Translations under genes and position numbers: made by a program
Shown: positions 62,101 to 63,295 of the stretch, one piece after another
Layout of the letters: every line of letters starts with the position of its first letter
How positions within the stretch are numbered: the stretch's first letter is position 1
Notes under the pieces: model-generated
Databases searched by the model: none
What the model saw: only the letters and a program-made list of their open reading frames with translations
What the model was told of the DNA's origin: nothing
Assembly: GCA_030847615.1 (NCBI GenBank)
Contig: JAUMIR010000001.1
Span: forward strand, 248,809,187-248,873,186
Length of the DNA: 64,000 bases
From: Gambelia wislizenii
Lineage: Eukaryota > Chordata > Lepidosauria > Squamata > Crotaphytidae
Direction: 5' to 3'

Positions 62101-63190
62101 ACAGAGGTGGGGGGGGGTTTAGGAGAATTAATATTCTTGAAAAGAATCATAGTAAAGAATCTATGTTAATTTTTGAAATTAGTTAATAGAAAAATTGTGA
62201 TGTTTATGGTAATATTATGTGTTATATTAAATAAGTATTGATTGGATATTATAATGTATGATTATAAATTTAATAAAATTATTTTAAAAAATTTAAAAAA
62301 GGAATATAGATGGGTTACCTATCTTGACATTTATCTTGGTCTGAAGAATCAAGCATACAGCAAGATGCATCTCTGCCTAGAGCCTAGTGATCTCAGTGGT
62401 GCAGAGTACATTTTACTGGCCTTTACTACCAGCAATGGCCATTCCTGGACAGAGACAGTTTGGATACAGTGGTCCAAGAACTGGTAGTTTCAAGGTTGCA
62501 CTCTGTATAGGTCTGCCATCAAAACTGGTCTACAAACTGCAGCTGGCGCATAATGGTTTGGCTGGACATCCTAGTGGAATGGCAGCACATAATACCTCTG
62601 TTGAAGGAATTGCACTGCCAAGCTATTTTCTACCAGGCCGGGTTTAACTCTTTGTTATTAATATATATAAAGCATGTATGTACAATGTATGTACAATGGA
62701 GAGAGTATTCTCAGCTGAACAGGACCATCTACGTTGCTGAGACACTGGTTCTTTTGGACCTCTTCCTGAATACTTTCCATTCCAGCTGGTTACTTTAAGA
62801 TCTATTGTGTAGTGTTAAGAATTGGAAGCTGAGTTTGCTTCCTTTCCTCTTCCCTCTCTATCCCCTGTTCCTTTTTTGTTGTGTTCTAGGTTGCACTCAG
62901 TGAGTAGGCACTATGTGTTTTTACACATCCCATGTAAGCTGTCACAGGAACCAATTTTTGGTTGAAGAAAGGTTTATACAGAAATCAATCATGCAAGTAA
63001 TGGAAGGATTGATAAGATACATACGAGGAAAATCAAAATCCATCCTAAGCCGTCTTACCTTCAGCACTGACTGCTGAACGCACTGACCAAACTGAGCCAC
63101 GGCGAAAAGAGTAGTTCCTGTGAGATGTACTTGAAGTGCATGATGGACTCACAGAGAGACGTCGAGATGCCAAGTTGGCAACTTCTTCTA
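2005..63190 (-). CDS. UNC80: UNC80, central to C-terminal coding part (24 exons, partial gene)
   Basis: UNC80 is a very large cytosolic protein built mostly of HEAT/armadillo-like helical repeats. With UNC79 it forms a heterodimer that binds NALCN and FAM155A and supports the neuronal background sodium leak current (family knowledge). The joined exons give about 1136 codons, roughly a third of a protein that is about 3260 residues in mammals. The reading matches UNC80 as I remember it almost residue for residue, for example [33 protein letters not shown] and [13 protein letters not shown]. All 23 introns are GT-AG and every phase agrees. No transmembrane segment is expected or seen. Exons occupy only about 5 percent of the span; introns range from 351 bp to about 6.6 kb and are full of transposons. 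The start codon and stop codon are outside the window. The coordinates here are the outer limits of the coding exons, which are listed one by one as e1 (most N-terminal) to e24. Confidence 0.97.
2678..2712. repeat. (GAATA)n microsatellite
   Basis: About seven copies of GAATA abut the 3' end of the LINE, a usual place for a short repeat tail or repeat-targeted insertion. Confidence 0.9.
2713..3895 (-). mobile_element. 5'-truncated non-LTR retrotransposon (RT C-terminal region)
   Basis: An uninterrupted minus-strand frame of over 350 codons (2837-3895) carries [20 protein letters not shown] and a C-terminal zinc-binding-like motif [18 protein letters not shown], typical of non-LTR reverse transcriptase C-termini. 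The 3' end reads TGTGCTGGTCTATGATCG then TAATAAAGAT. The same family occurs on the plus strand at 50878-51322. The upstream part of the open frame (3896-3961) is MITE sequence read through by chance. A Vingi/I-like affiliation is possible; I cannot settle the clade. The intact frame suggests a fairly young copy. Confidence 0.8.
3926..4739. other. UNC80 intron between e23 and e24, nothing recognised
   Basis: Unique-looking AT-rich intron to the right of the LINE-split MITE. No exon, RNA gene or clear repeat seen. The short part at 2171-2629 on the other side is the same. Confidence 0.6.
4740..4924 (-). CDS. UNC80: UNC80 exon e23 (185 bp)
   Basis: Acceptor TTTCTCACTTCCAG, donor GTAAAG. It encodes [30 protein letters not shown] and [15 protein letters not shown], ending RPFIQCK. 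The intron to e22 is only 351 bp. This is among the most recognisable UNC80 segments. Confidence 0.98.
5276..5482 (-). CDS. UNC80: UNC80 exon e22 (207 bp)
   Basis: Acceptor ATCCTATGTAG, donor GTGAGT. It encodes [45 protein letters not shown] and ESTSQAAYL, leaving G for Ala. A G-run of about 10 bases (plus strand 5499-5509) lies about 20 bp upstream of the acceptor. Confidence 0.96.
6385..6508 (-). CDS. UNC80: UNC80 exon e21 (124 bp)
   Basis: Acceptor ATTACTGCACAG, donor GTCTGA (weak: C at +3). It encodes [30 protein letters not shown] and [10 protein letters not shown], leaving G for Asp with e22. Confidence 0.95.
8323..8448 (-). CDS. UNC80: UNC80 exon e20 (126 bp)
   Basis: The exon starts after TTTGTATTGCAG and ends at donor GTGTGA. 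It has 42 complete codons: [30 protein letters not shown] and [10 protein letters not shown]. The overlapping open frame in another register of this strand is a shadow. Confidence 0.95.
9240..9745. mobile_element. Degraded copy of a roughly 600-bp MITE family (copy 1)
   Basis: It shares internal blocks with 27719-28361, 44911-45509 and 45743-46274: GTGATTGGCTGGATGAGCA, a following GGGTGGGGCT, a CCATGTTGG block and a GAGTAATTCACC block. Its terminal repeats are no longer clear. The family looks like a non-autonomous DNA transposon. Confidence 0.55.
10335..10605. mobile_element. Two short palindromic MITE fragments (ACTACAACTCCC type)
   Basis: At 10345-10445 and 10520-10600 the sequence shows the inverted motif pair GGACTACAACTCCC / GGGAATTGTAGTCC around CCCCAGTCAGC. 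Other copies lie at 11655-11745 and, more decayed, near 17713-17822. The motif is abundant in reptile and bird DNA (general knowledge). Confidence 0.65.
10722..10935. mobile_element. MITE with GGGCCCTTTCACAC termini
   Basis: The left end GGGCCCTTTCACACCAG and the right end, reverse complement GGGACTTTTCACACTG, form inverted termini. Inside, the pair TCCTATGGAATCCTGGGAT and a decayed complement give a palindromic body. Length is about 210 bp. Confidence 0.6.
11095..11180. repeat. (TG)n and (TA)-rich simple repeats
   Basis: A TG run of about 18 bases is followed by alternating TATATC/TAGATA units with short self-complementary blocks such as ATCTAGATAT. Confidence 0.85.
11277..11506. mobile_element. 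Tigger-like MITE (230 bp, TA target site)
   Basis: The left end CAGTTGTCCCTTCATATTC and the right end, reverse complement CAGTTGTCCCTCCGTATCC, are inverted repeats flanked by TA on both sides (11275-11276 and 11507-11508). TA duplication and the CAGT...CCC termini fit the TcMar-Tigger type. It does not code. Confidence 0.85.
11650..11748. mobile_element. Short palindromic MITE (ACTACAACTCCC type)
   Basis: The arms TTTTGGACTGCAGTTCCCAT and its near complement ending GCAGTCCAAAAT flank a CCCAGTCAGCATGGC core. About 100 bp, able to fold into one hairpin. Confidence 0.7.
12066..12178. repeat. Inverted repeat, probable small MITE
   Basis: AGGAGTGGATTTTCAAAG plus TGGTGC at about 12068 pairs with GCACCACTTTGAAAAT and GGACTCC at about 12152, in opposite orientation, over about 24 bp with one or two mismatches. 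No coding content. Confidence 0.65.
12324..12447 (-). CDS. UNC80: UNC80 exon e19 (124 bp)
   Basis: Acceptor TTGTGTTCCAG, donor GTGAGT. It encodes [15 protein letters not shown] then [15 protein letters not shown] and SLINVCVNL, ending on a codon boundary. Confidence 0.96.
12448..13892. other. UNC80 intron upstream of e19, nothing recognised
   Basis: Mostly unique-looking sequence with one ACTACAATTCCC fragment near 12747. Open frames here lack domains and splice context. Confidence 0.55.
13893..14474. mobile_element. PIF/Harbinger-like MITE, GGACTTTATCAGA termini
   Basis: The left end AGGACTTTATCAGATGAGG and the right end, reverse complement AGGACTTTATTAGACCACC, are inverted. They match the termini of the element at 40589-42520, where a TAA duplication is present. 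About 580 bp, no ORF. Confidence 0.65.
14475..19882. other. Introns around e18, few recognisable elements
   Basis: Covers 14475-16748 and 16950-19882. I see a poly-G/C patch near 15273-15285, a T-run at 18020-18032, and a decayed palindromic MITE at 17713-17822 (CTTTGGTCCTGCAGATGTT with its complement near 17812). No additional exon: e17, e18 and e19 join in phase. Confidence 0.55.
16749..16949 (-). CDS. UNC80: UNC80 exon e18 (201 bp)
   Basis: Acceptor ending AATTTTAG, donor GTGAGC. It encodes [45 protein letters not shown] and [10 protein letters not shown], leaving AG for Arg with e19. Confidence 0.97.
19883..20101 (-). CDS. UNC80: UNC80 exon e17 (219 bp)
   Basis: Acceptor CCCCCTTTGTATTCTTCAG, donor GTATTA. 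It encodes [45 protein letters not shown] and [12 protein letters not shown], leaving AG for Arg. Upstream of its pyrimidine tract the intron turns at once into a repeat arm of the DIRS element. Confidence 0.97.
20131..20495. repeat. 39-bp inverted repeat arms, probable DIRS terminal structure
   Basis: Arm 1 at 20131-20169 (AATGAGAGGTTGGTACTTAC...) is the reverse complement of arm 2 at 20457-20495, with two or three mismatches. Both are followed on the plus strand by a shared GGATGGCxTGGAGGAGxAA block and CCACAT. The arms contain GTAAGT, a full splice-donor consensus. They sit at the 3' side of the minus-strand DIRS element, whose family carries inverted terminal repeats. Confidence 0.65.
20500..25915 (-). 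mobile_element. Degenerate DIRS-type (tyrosine recombinase) retrotransposon
   Basis: Read on the minus strand from right to left in order. Gag-like region at 24180-25480, with [21 protein letters not shown] at 23440-23640 ([21 protein letters not shown]) and 22500-22860 ([18 protein letters not shown]). RNase H at 21366-22420 ([34 protein letters not shown]). Recombinase remnant at 20755-21045 ([24 protein letters not shown]). These are the DIRS-specific order and motifs. Stops and frameshifts break every domain. A foreign stretch of about 560 bp sits between the two RT parts. Confidence 0.85.
22858..23435 (+). mobile_element. Unidentified insertion inside the DIRS RT
   Basis: RT homology on the minus strand stops on both sides of this stretch. 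On the plus strand it starts with a short acidic frame ([14 protein letters not shown]) and continues without coding sense. It may be a fragment of another retroelement; no termini or target duplication could be fixed. Confidence 0.4.
25935..26190 (+). mobile_element. 3' tail of a LINE (GCCGCCTTGAGTC type)
   Basis: A T-rich stretch with repeated AATTTTTAAAGTTTTAATT is followed by TTAGCCGCCTTGAGTCAC, then GGGAGACAGGCAAGATATAA and an (AAATAAAT)n tail. This is a common reptile LINE 3' end. A related tail with (GAAT)n occurs at 54690-54770. Confidence 0.65.
26191..26668. other. Intron next to micro-exon e16, nothing recognised
   Basis: Contains a purine-rich stretch near 26200-26225 and a C-rich run near 26545. 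No exon or repeat ends seen. Confidence 0.5.
26669..26704 (-). CDS. UNC80: UNC80 micro-exon e16 (36 bp)
   Basis: It encodes [11 protein letters not shown] between two split Arg codons. Acceptor CTCCTCATATTTCTAG, donor GTATTT. At 36 nt it is far below usual gene-finder limits. It matches the mammalian residues that sit between the e15 and e17 segments. It is symmetric in phase like e15, so inclusion or skipping is frame-neutral. Introns on both sides exceed 5.9 kb. Confidence 0.92.
26705..27718. other. Intron upstream of micro-exon e16, nothing recognised
   Basis: AT-rich, unique-looking sequence. No missing exon: e15 to e16 join in phase. Confidence 0.5.
27719..28361. mobile_element. MITE, TTGTCTAGA terminal family (copy 2)
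   Basis: The left end GGGGTTGTCTAAATGGCG and the right end, reverse complement GGTGTTGTCTAGATTGAGG, are inverted. The internal TGATTGGTAGGATATGCAC, CTTGTTGGATTTTAACC and GAGTAATTCACTCATG blocks are shared with 9240-9745, 44911-45509 and 45743-46274. Confidence 0.7.
28494..29356. mobile_element. MITE with GGGTGCCGTTTACACG termini
   Basis: The left end CCTGGGTGCCGTTTACACG and the right end, reverse complement CCGGGGTGTCAGTTACACG, match at about 15 of 19 positions. The body is GC-richer than its surroundings and contains a (TG)n run near 28858 and a 13-base A-run near 29122. No coding content. Confidence 0.6.
29546..29780. mobile_element. Tigger-like MITE (235 bp, TA target site)
   Basis: The left end CAGTAGGATCCCCGTGTCC and the right end, reverse complement CAGTAGCCCCCTCTTATCC, are inverted and flanked by TA. 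Same type as 11277-11506. Confidence 0.8.
29895..30530 (+). mobile_element. CR1 LINE, 3' end
   Basis: The plus strand encodes decayed CR1 C-terminal RT sequence: [45 protein letters not shown], and [11 protein letters not shown]. It ends with CCAGCCCTATGATTCTAGG, the CR1-type 3' terminus. Frameshifts occur upstream. It belongs to the same family as the minus-strand copy at 41350-42118. Confidence 0.9.
30637..30988. mobile_element. hAT-type MITE with 8-bp target duplication
   Basis: The left end CAGTGGTTCTTAACTTGGGG and the right end, reverse complement CAGTGGTTCTTAACTTTTTC, form the hAT/Charlie-like terminal repeat. The flanks CTCTAGCC (30629-30636) and CTCTAGGC (30989-30996) are an 8-bp duplication with one difference. 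Length 352 bp, non-coding. Confidence 0.88.
31148..31345 (+). mobile_element. MIR-like CORE-SINE of squamate type
   Basis: It contains the GACCTTGGGCAAGTCACAC core, AGCCTCAAAGGAAGGCAA, AGAAAACCCCATGATAGG and GAAATGACTTGAAGGCACA, ending in a CA-rich tail. A shorter fragment lies at 39803-39900. A third copy, on the minus strand and split in two, is at 56825-57795. Confidence 0.75.
31470..31760. repeat. Purine/pyrimidine simple-repeat cluster
   Basis: (GGAA)n at 31480-31522, (CA)n at 31567-31580, a T-run at 31699-31709 and a GGAGGA patch near 31730. The overlapping open frames on both strands are low-complexity and not genes. Confidence 0.8.
32145..32340. mobile_element. MITE, GCAGTTTGACACCACTTTAACTGCC family
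   Basis: CGGCAGTTTGATACTGC at the left pairs with GTGTCAAACTGCATTATT at the right. Inner arms ATGCTATGGAATTCTAAG and TTCCAGGATTCCATAGGAT also pair, so the whole 195 bp can fold back. The copy at 56941-57140 is the same family. Confidence 0.75.
32629..32721 (-). CDS. UNC80: UNC80 exon e15, probable cassette exon (93 bp)
   Basis: It encodes [15 protein letters not shown] then [15 protein letters not shown], flanked by AG|G codons for Arg. Length is a multiple of three and phases at both ends match, so skipping would keep the frame. The acceptor is poor: the 16 bases before its CAG are repeats of CAAA, with T-rich sequence only further upstream. The donor is GTAATA. It is hydrophilic and Ser/Thr-rich, unlike the helical exons around it, so it likely encodes a surface loop (inference). 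Confidence 0.92.
33105..33275 (-). CDS. UNC80: UNC80 exon e14 (171 bp)
   Basis: The exon begins with T after GCATCAG and ends at donor GTGAGA. It encodes [30 protein letters not shown] and [14 protein letters not shown], leaving AG. An open frame continues about 70 bp upstream of the acceptor, but phase with e13 and the known family sequence (FRSLQML) fix the start here. All later boundaries down to e18-e19 are also AG|G. Confidence 0.95.
33590..34165. mobile_element. Tigger-like MITE carrying two RING-finger gene fragments
   Basis: The left end CAGTTGCCCCTTCCAATTC and the right end (reverse complement begins TAGTCACCCTTTCCCATTC), with TA flanks at 33588-33589 and 34166-34167, give a 576-bp element. 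Its centre is GC-rich and holds two opposite copies of a RING-like coding piece. On the minus strand (33800-33930) it reads [17 protein letters not shown], then [14 protein letters not shown] and IEI, and stops exactly at a GT donor-like site. On the plus strand it reads [15 protein letters not shown], then CLHHSC. The spacing CxxC...CxHxxCxxC and QYLxIEI resemble RING1 of RNF19-type RBR ligases (from memory). It is not a functional gene. Confidence 0.7.
34333..34554 (+). mobile_element. Sauria/ACA-type SINE
   Basis: GGAGCCCTGGTGGCACAG head with TGGTTAAATGCTGG, body GAATACCCAGCTTGTTGGGG and AGGGAGTGCTTTGCACTG, tail ATAAATGCTATTGCTATGC. Near full length, about 222 bp. Confidence 0.88.
34961..35242. 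mobile_element. Tigger-like MITE with GGCATCCCCCACTT termini
   Basis: The left end AGGCATCCCCCACTTATTT and the right end, reverse complement AGGCATCCCCCACTTTTCA, are inverted over about 16 bp. A T-run (35038-35055) sits inside. No coding content. Confidence 0.78.
35402..35498 (-). CDS. UNC80: UNC80 exon e13 (97 bp)
   Basis: Acceptor TTTCCTCCTCAG, donor GTAACA. It encodes [15 protein letters not shown] then [15 protein letters not shown] and Arg, leaving AG to complete Ser with e14. Only one of the three frames is open through it. Confidence 0.95.
35499..38952. other. Introns around e12, no full element identified
   Basis: Covers 35499-36316 and 36456-38952. At 37660-37850 there is an inverted stretch: TTCAGCTGTTCTTCCTTTCC with its complement around 37748, and GAACAGCTGAAAAACACTG. 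It fits another short palindromic transposon but I could not fix its ends. Confidence 0.5.
36317..36455 (-). CDS. UNC80: UNC80 exon e12 (139 bp)
   Basis: The exon begins after TTTTTGAATATAG; the donor is GTATTT. It encodes [30 protein letters not shown] and [13 protein letters not shown], leaving G to complete Asp with e13. Confidence 0.95.
38953..39087 (-). CDS. UNC80: UNC80 exon e11 (135 bp)
   Basis: Acceptor TTCTCTTTGCCCAG, donor GTAAGT (full consensus). It has 45 complete codons, [15 protein letters not shown] then [15 protein letters not shown] and SVAPLLEFP. Confidence 0.96.
39727..39772. repeat. (TATG/TATA)n and (CA)n simple repeat
   Basis: TATATATGTGTGTGTGTATA is followed directly by TATACACACACAAACACACA, giving a self-complementary microsatellite of about 45 bp. 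Confidence 0.85.
40069..40337 (-). CDS. UNC80: UNC80 exon e10 (269 bp)
   Basis: This is the longest exon here. Acceptor TCCTTGTTCTTCTAG, donor GTGAAT. It encodes [45 protein letters not shown] and [15 protein letters not shown], ending PTMLQ on a codon boundary. It consists of regular helical repeats rich in Leu, Phe and Ala. Confidence 0.97.
40762..41241. mobile_element. Tigger-like MITE with GC-rich repetitive core (nested)
   Basis: The left end CAGTAGCACCCCCGTATCC and the right end, reverse complement CAGTAGTACCCCCATATCC, are inverted and flanked by TA. The core (40860-41180) is about 65 percent GC. It consists of degenerate units around ATGGCGGCGATTGCAGGGGC, GCGGCAATCACAGGAGTGG and TGGTGGTGATTATGGGGGC, so a unit of roughly 90-110 bp was repeated about three times. 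Confidence 0.78.
41350..42118 (-). mobile_element. CR1 LINE, 3' end
   Basis: A minus-strand frame of 211 codons (41426-42061) carries CR1 RT C-terminal motifs: [45 protein letters not shown] and [13 protein letters not shown]. The 3' terminus reads CAATTCTATGATTCTATG. The 5' limit, near 42118, encodes [11 protein letters not shown] in another frame. Little damaged, so younger than the copy at 29895-30530. Confidence 0.93.
42621..42801 (-). CDS. UNC80: UNC80 exon e9 (181 bp)
   Basis: Acceptor CTGTTTTATTAG, donor GTACAA (not a strong donor). It encodes [30 protein letters not shown] and [15 protein letters not shown], ending NDPQ plus G, which completes Ala with e10. Confidence 0.96.
43246..43347 (-). 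CDS. UNC80: UNC80 exon e8 (102 bp)
   Basis: Acceptor GTTCTTCCACTGCAG, donor GTATTC. It has 34 complete codons, [15 protein letters not shown] then [18 protein letters not shown], in phase 0 at both ends. The intron to e9 is one of the shortest in the window (444 bp). Confidence 0.95.
44342..44431 (-). CDS. UNC80: UNC80 exon e7 (90 bp)
   Basis: It has 30 complete codons: [15 protein letters not shown], then [15 protein letters not shown]. The acceptor is CTTTCCATGCCAG and the donor GTGAGA. The exon is shorter than most ORF-finding cut-offs and was found by reading the minus strand between e6 and e8; phases fit both neighbours. Confidence 0.94.
44911..45509. mobile_element. MITE, TTGTCTAGA terminal family (copy 3)
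   Basis: The left end GGGGTTGTCTAGATGGTG and the right end, reverse complement GGGCTTGTCTAGACAAGAA, are inverted. Body blocks are shared with copies 1, 2 and 4. About 600 bp, no coding content. Confidence 0.75.
45743..46274. mobile_element. MITE, related TGTCTA terminal family (copy 4)
   Basis: The left end GGTCCTGTCTATACAGTC and the right end, reverse complement TGCGACCTGTCTACATGGC, are inverted. It contains CAATCTGATTGGCTGGATG, GGGGTGGGGCTAGC and GCCATGTTGGATTTTGGC, the same blocks as copies 1-3. It lies 230 bp from copy 3. Confidence 0.7.
46318..46371. repeat. (ACTAAT)n microsatellite
   Basis: Nine perfect copies of ACTAAT or its rotation, immediately before the 3' end of a minus-strand element. 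Confidence 0.95.
46372..46760 (-). mobile_element. Probable LINE-type 3' end next to the microsatellite
   Basis: The stretch begins TTTTTACCCCGCCCCTCTG and GGGGTGGCTAACAAC on the plus strand. This is the complement of the common reptile tail with GTTAGCCACCCCGAT and a GGCGGGGTAAAAA end. The rest is non-coding here. Clade not determined. Confidence 0.45.
47033..47127 (-). CDS. UNC80: UNC80 exon e6 (95 bp)
   Basis: Acceptor TTGCTTTTCAAAG, donor GTATGG. After the split Gly codon it encodes [15 protein letters not shown] and [13 protein letters not shown], ending in phase 0. Confidence 0.95.
47400..47930. mobile_element. MITE with GGGTTTATCTACAT termini
   Basis: The left end GGGTTTATCTACATCACCC and the right end, reverse complement GGGCTTATCTACATAGCTA, are inverted. 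Inside it shares AGCATATCCTGGCTG and ACATGTGACCAGCC-like blocks with the element at 57145-57672. Length 531 bp. Confidence 0.7.
48340..48495 (+). mobile_element. Short LINE-derived fragment (zinc-finger-like tail)
   Basis: The 125-bp block GAGACCTTCTGCTGTGCTT through GAAGCAAAGCCAGAGAGAG is nearly identical to 53360-53490. Translated, both give [20 protein letters not shown] sequence, a Cys-rich motif found at the C-terminus of some LINE RT proteins. Confidence 0.6.
48818..49705 (+). mobile_element. Possible LTR-like or retroposed sequence
   Basis: The stretch begins TGTCAGGATTGTCCCTGATG, contains a C-run of about 14 bases (49036-49049), and has a plus-strand AATAAA signal (49644-49649) followed by a T- and A-rich run. 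Retro-like organisation is suggested by the single polyadenylation signal near one end. I found no matching partner copy and no target duplication, so this is tentative. Confidence 0.3.
50284..50467 (-). CDS. UNC80: UNC80 exon e5 (184 bp)
   Basis: Acceptor TTTTTGACACTTAG, donor GTATGG. It encodes [44 protein letters not shown] and ends VTASMP plus one base (G) that completes Gly with e6. Confidence 0.96.
50562..51538. mobile_element. MITE with AGGGCTTGTCTA termini, split by a LINE
   Basis: The left end AGGGCTTGTCTATACCAGT and the right end, reverse complement AGGGCTTGTCTAACTAAAC, are inverted over the first 12 bases. The LINE fragment at 50878-51322 interrupts it. Confidence 0.72.
50878..51322 (+). 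mobile_element. 5'-truncated LINE, same family as 2713-3895
   Basis: The plus strand encodes [18 protein letters not shown], then YNVARFC and, after stops and frameshifts, the shared 3' end TGTGCTGGTCTATGACTG then TAATAAAGAT. Against the copy at 2713-3895 it covers only the last 400 bp or so and is more damaged. Confidence 0.82.
51539..52868. other. Intron between e5 and e4, nothing recognised
   Basis: No exon, repeat end or RNA gene seen. A short repeat of CAATGG/GATGA units lies near 51846-51875. Confidence 0.5.
52869..53495 (+). mobile_element. LINE 3' coding remnant (RT C-terminal domain)
   Basis: With frameshifts, the plus strand reads [19 protein letters not shown] sequence, [22 protein letters not shown]-like basic residues, [13 protein letters not shown] residues and a final Cys-rich [13 protein letters not shown] motif. 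This is the common vertebrate LINE pattern ending in CxxC...SRIGL. Stops are frequent, so the copy is dead. Confidence 0.75.
53784..53870 (-). CDS. UNC80: UNC80 exon e4 (87 bp)
   Basis: Acceptor CTCTTATTTCAG, donor GTAAGC. It has 29 complete codons, [15 protein letters not shown] through SHILFNYL, in phase 0 at both ends. This is an amphipathic helical repeat segment. Confidence 0.95.
53871..55321. other. Introns around e3
   Basis: At 54690-54770 there is a LINE tail, GTGAGCTGCCTTTGGTTCC and AGAGGCAGGGCTTTAAAT, followed by six copies of GAAT (54745-54770). The rest, 53871-54689 and 54961-55321, shows nothing I recognise. Confidence 0.6.
54860..54960 (-). CDS. UNC80: UNC80 exon e3 (101 bp)
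   Basis: A strong pyrimidine tract ending TTGTCTTGTGCAG precedes the exon; the donor is GTATAG. It encodes [15 protein letters not shown], then [18 protein letters not shown], and ends on a codon boundary. A second AG five bases inside the exon is not used, because only the first choice keeps phase with e2. Confidence 0.95.
55322..55623. mobile_element. Tigger-like MITE with inner hairpin
   Basis: The left end CAGGTTGTCCCCTGTATGC and the right end, reverse complement CAGGTCACCCACCATATCC, are inverted. The centre holds AACTCTATGGTAACT paired with AGTTACCATAGAGTT (15 bp perfect), and the flanking CCTCTCTAGGCATTTCC block occurs twice. Confidence 0.78.
55624..56348. other. Intron between e3 and e2, nothing recognised
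   Basis: Unique-looking sequence with a CCCCCCACCCC patch near 56180. Confidence 0.5.
56349..56492 (-). CDS. UNC80: UNC80 exon e2 (144 bp)
   Basis: Acceptor TTGAACCCTAG, donor GTATTG. It encodes [15 protein letters not shown], then the helical stretch [17 protein letters not shown] and [11 protein letters not shown]. It leaves with G, completed by TA of e3 to give Val. The upstream intron is about 6.6 kb and holds the L1/LTR-like nest. Confidence 0.96.
56825..57795 (-). mobile_element. MIR-like SINE split by inserted DNA transposons
   Basis: The minus-strand 5' half (57672-57795) reads TGTTGGTCTAGGATTCTGGG, GGGCTCAAATCC (B-box-like) and GGATCTTGGGCAAGTCACAC. The 3' half (56825-56938) reads GGCAATGGCACACCTCCTC and CAGAAAACCCTATGATTCAG. 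Between them lie the MITE at 56941-57140 (GTTTGACACCACTTTAATTG family) and a second one ending GGTGTAGACAAGCCCACAG. So an old SINE was opened by one or two younger insertions. Confidence 0.68.
57796..58514. other. Intron between e2 and e1, nothing recognised
   Basis: A T-run at 58229-58241 is the only notable feature. Confidence 0.5.
58515..59316. mobile_element. MITE with GGGGTCGTTTACAC termini
   Basis: The left end GGGGTCGTTTACACGGGC and the right end, reverse complement GGGGCTGGTTTACACAGC, are inverted. The 802-bp body contains a GAGC/GAGA-rich stretch at 58895-58955. It resembles the GGGTGCCGTTTACACG element at 28494-29356. The 160-codon frame across it is low-complexity and not a gene. 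Confidence 0.68.
59929..60080. mobile_element. Possible Harbinger-like fragment
   Basis: AAGGACTTTTTCAGACAATG at 59922 resembles the GGACTTTATCAGACA terminus. It is followed by a short GC-rich stretch, AACGCTAGCAGCGTCGCC and TTGCGACGCTGCAGCGCTAG, which are roughly complementary. No matching right end found. Confidence 0.35.
61403..61513. promoter_or_regulatory. Cluster of six CACGTG E-boxes
   Basis: CACGTG occurs at 61403, 61414, 61427, 61463, 61495 and 61508, six times in 111 bp, within the LTR-like element. CACGTG is the core site of bHLH-ZIP factors such as MYC/MAX, USF and TFE (general knowledge). Activity here is inference. Confidence 0.6.
61815..61990. promoter_or_regulatory. CpG-rich block with CCAAT boxes and palindromes
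   Basis: It contains GGCCAATCAGCGG, CTGATTGGCC, and a 33-bp near-perfect palindrome at 61875-61907 (CCAATCAGGTGGGGGTG and its complement). A second hairpin lies at 61964-61987 (CATGGCGGCA ... TGCCGCCATG). Four CCAAT-type boxes occur within 100 bp. Confidence 0.6.
62312..63058. other. Intron next to e1, nothing recognised
   Basis: Unique-looking sequence; phase between e1 and e2 leaves no coding gap. Confidence 0.5.
63059..63190 (-). CDS. UNC80: UNC80 exon e1 (132 bp)
   Basis: The exon follows the acceptor TTTGCTTTGTCAG and ends at donor GTAAGA. It enters with two bases of a split codon and leaves with one (G), which joins AT of e2 to make Asp. It encodes [15 protein letters not shown], then a serine/arginine-rich stretch ([12 protein letters not shown]) ending AVSAE. 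That composition suggests a flexible linker with possible phosphosites (inference). Earlier exons lie to the right of the window. Confidence 0.95.
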
Positions 63191-63295
63191 CTGACAAAGC
63201 AAATAGAAGATGTGAATTTCAGTTTATAAATCCTGGAAGAAATCTACTACTGATCTCCTGCAACAGTGCAATATGCAATTCAAACTTCATTTTTT

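Larger units (their letters stand above)
61174..62103 (-). mobile_element. GC-rich LTR-like element nested in the L1
   Basis: On the minus strand it starts TGTGCTCCCC and ends CTCCTTGACA (TG...CA). It has ATTGG/CCAAT boxes at about 61820-61907, a TATA-like GGGTATATC at 61771-61778 and a polyadenylation signal AATAAA at 61243-61248, about 70 bp before the end. That order fits U3-R-U5 of a solo LTR of about 930 bp. No coding frame. The flanks share only GAG, so the exact ends and a target duplication are not proven. Origin could be an endogenous retrovirus or another LTR family. Confidence 0.55.
60261..62311 (+). mobile_element. L1 retrotransposon, 5'-truncated, with 12-bp target duplications
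   Basis: AGGAATATAGAT occurs directly before the element (60261-60272) and after its A-rich tail (62300-62311). The plus-strand coding remnant is L1 ORF2 C-terminus: [30 protein letters not shown], then after a frameshift near 60630 [14 protein letters not shown] and TYIHMWWNC (the Cys-rich L1 motif). The 3' end is AT-rich and polyadenylated. Positions 61174-62103 are a foreign GC-rich insertion. Confidence 0.9.
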
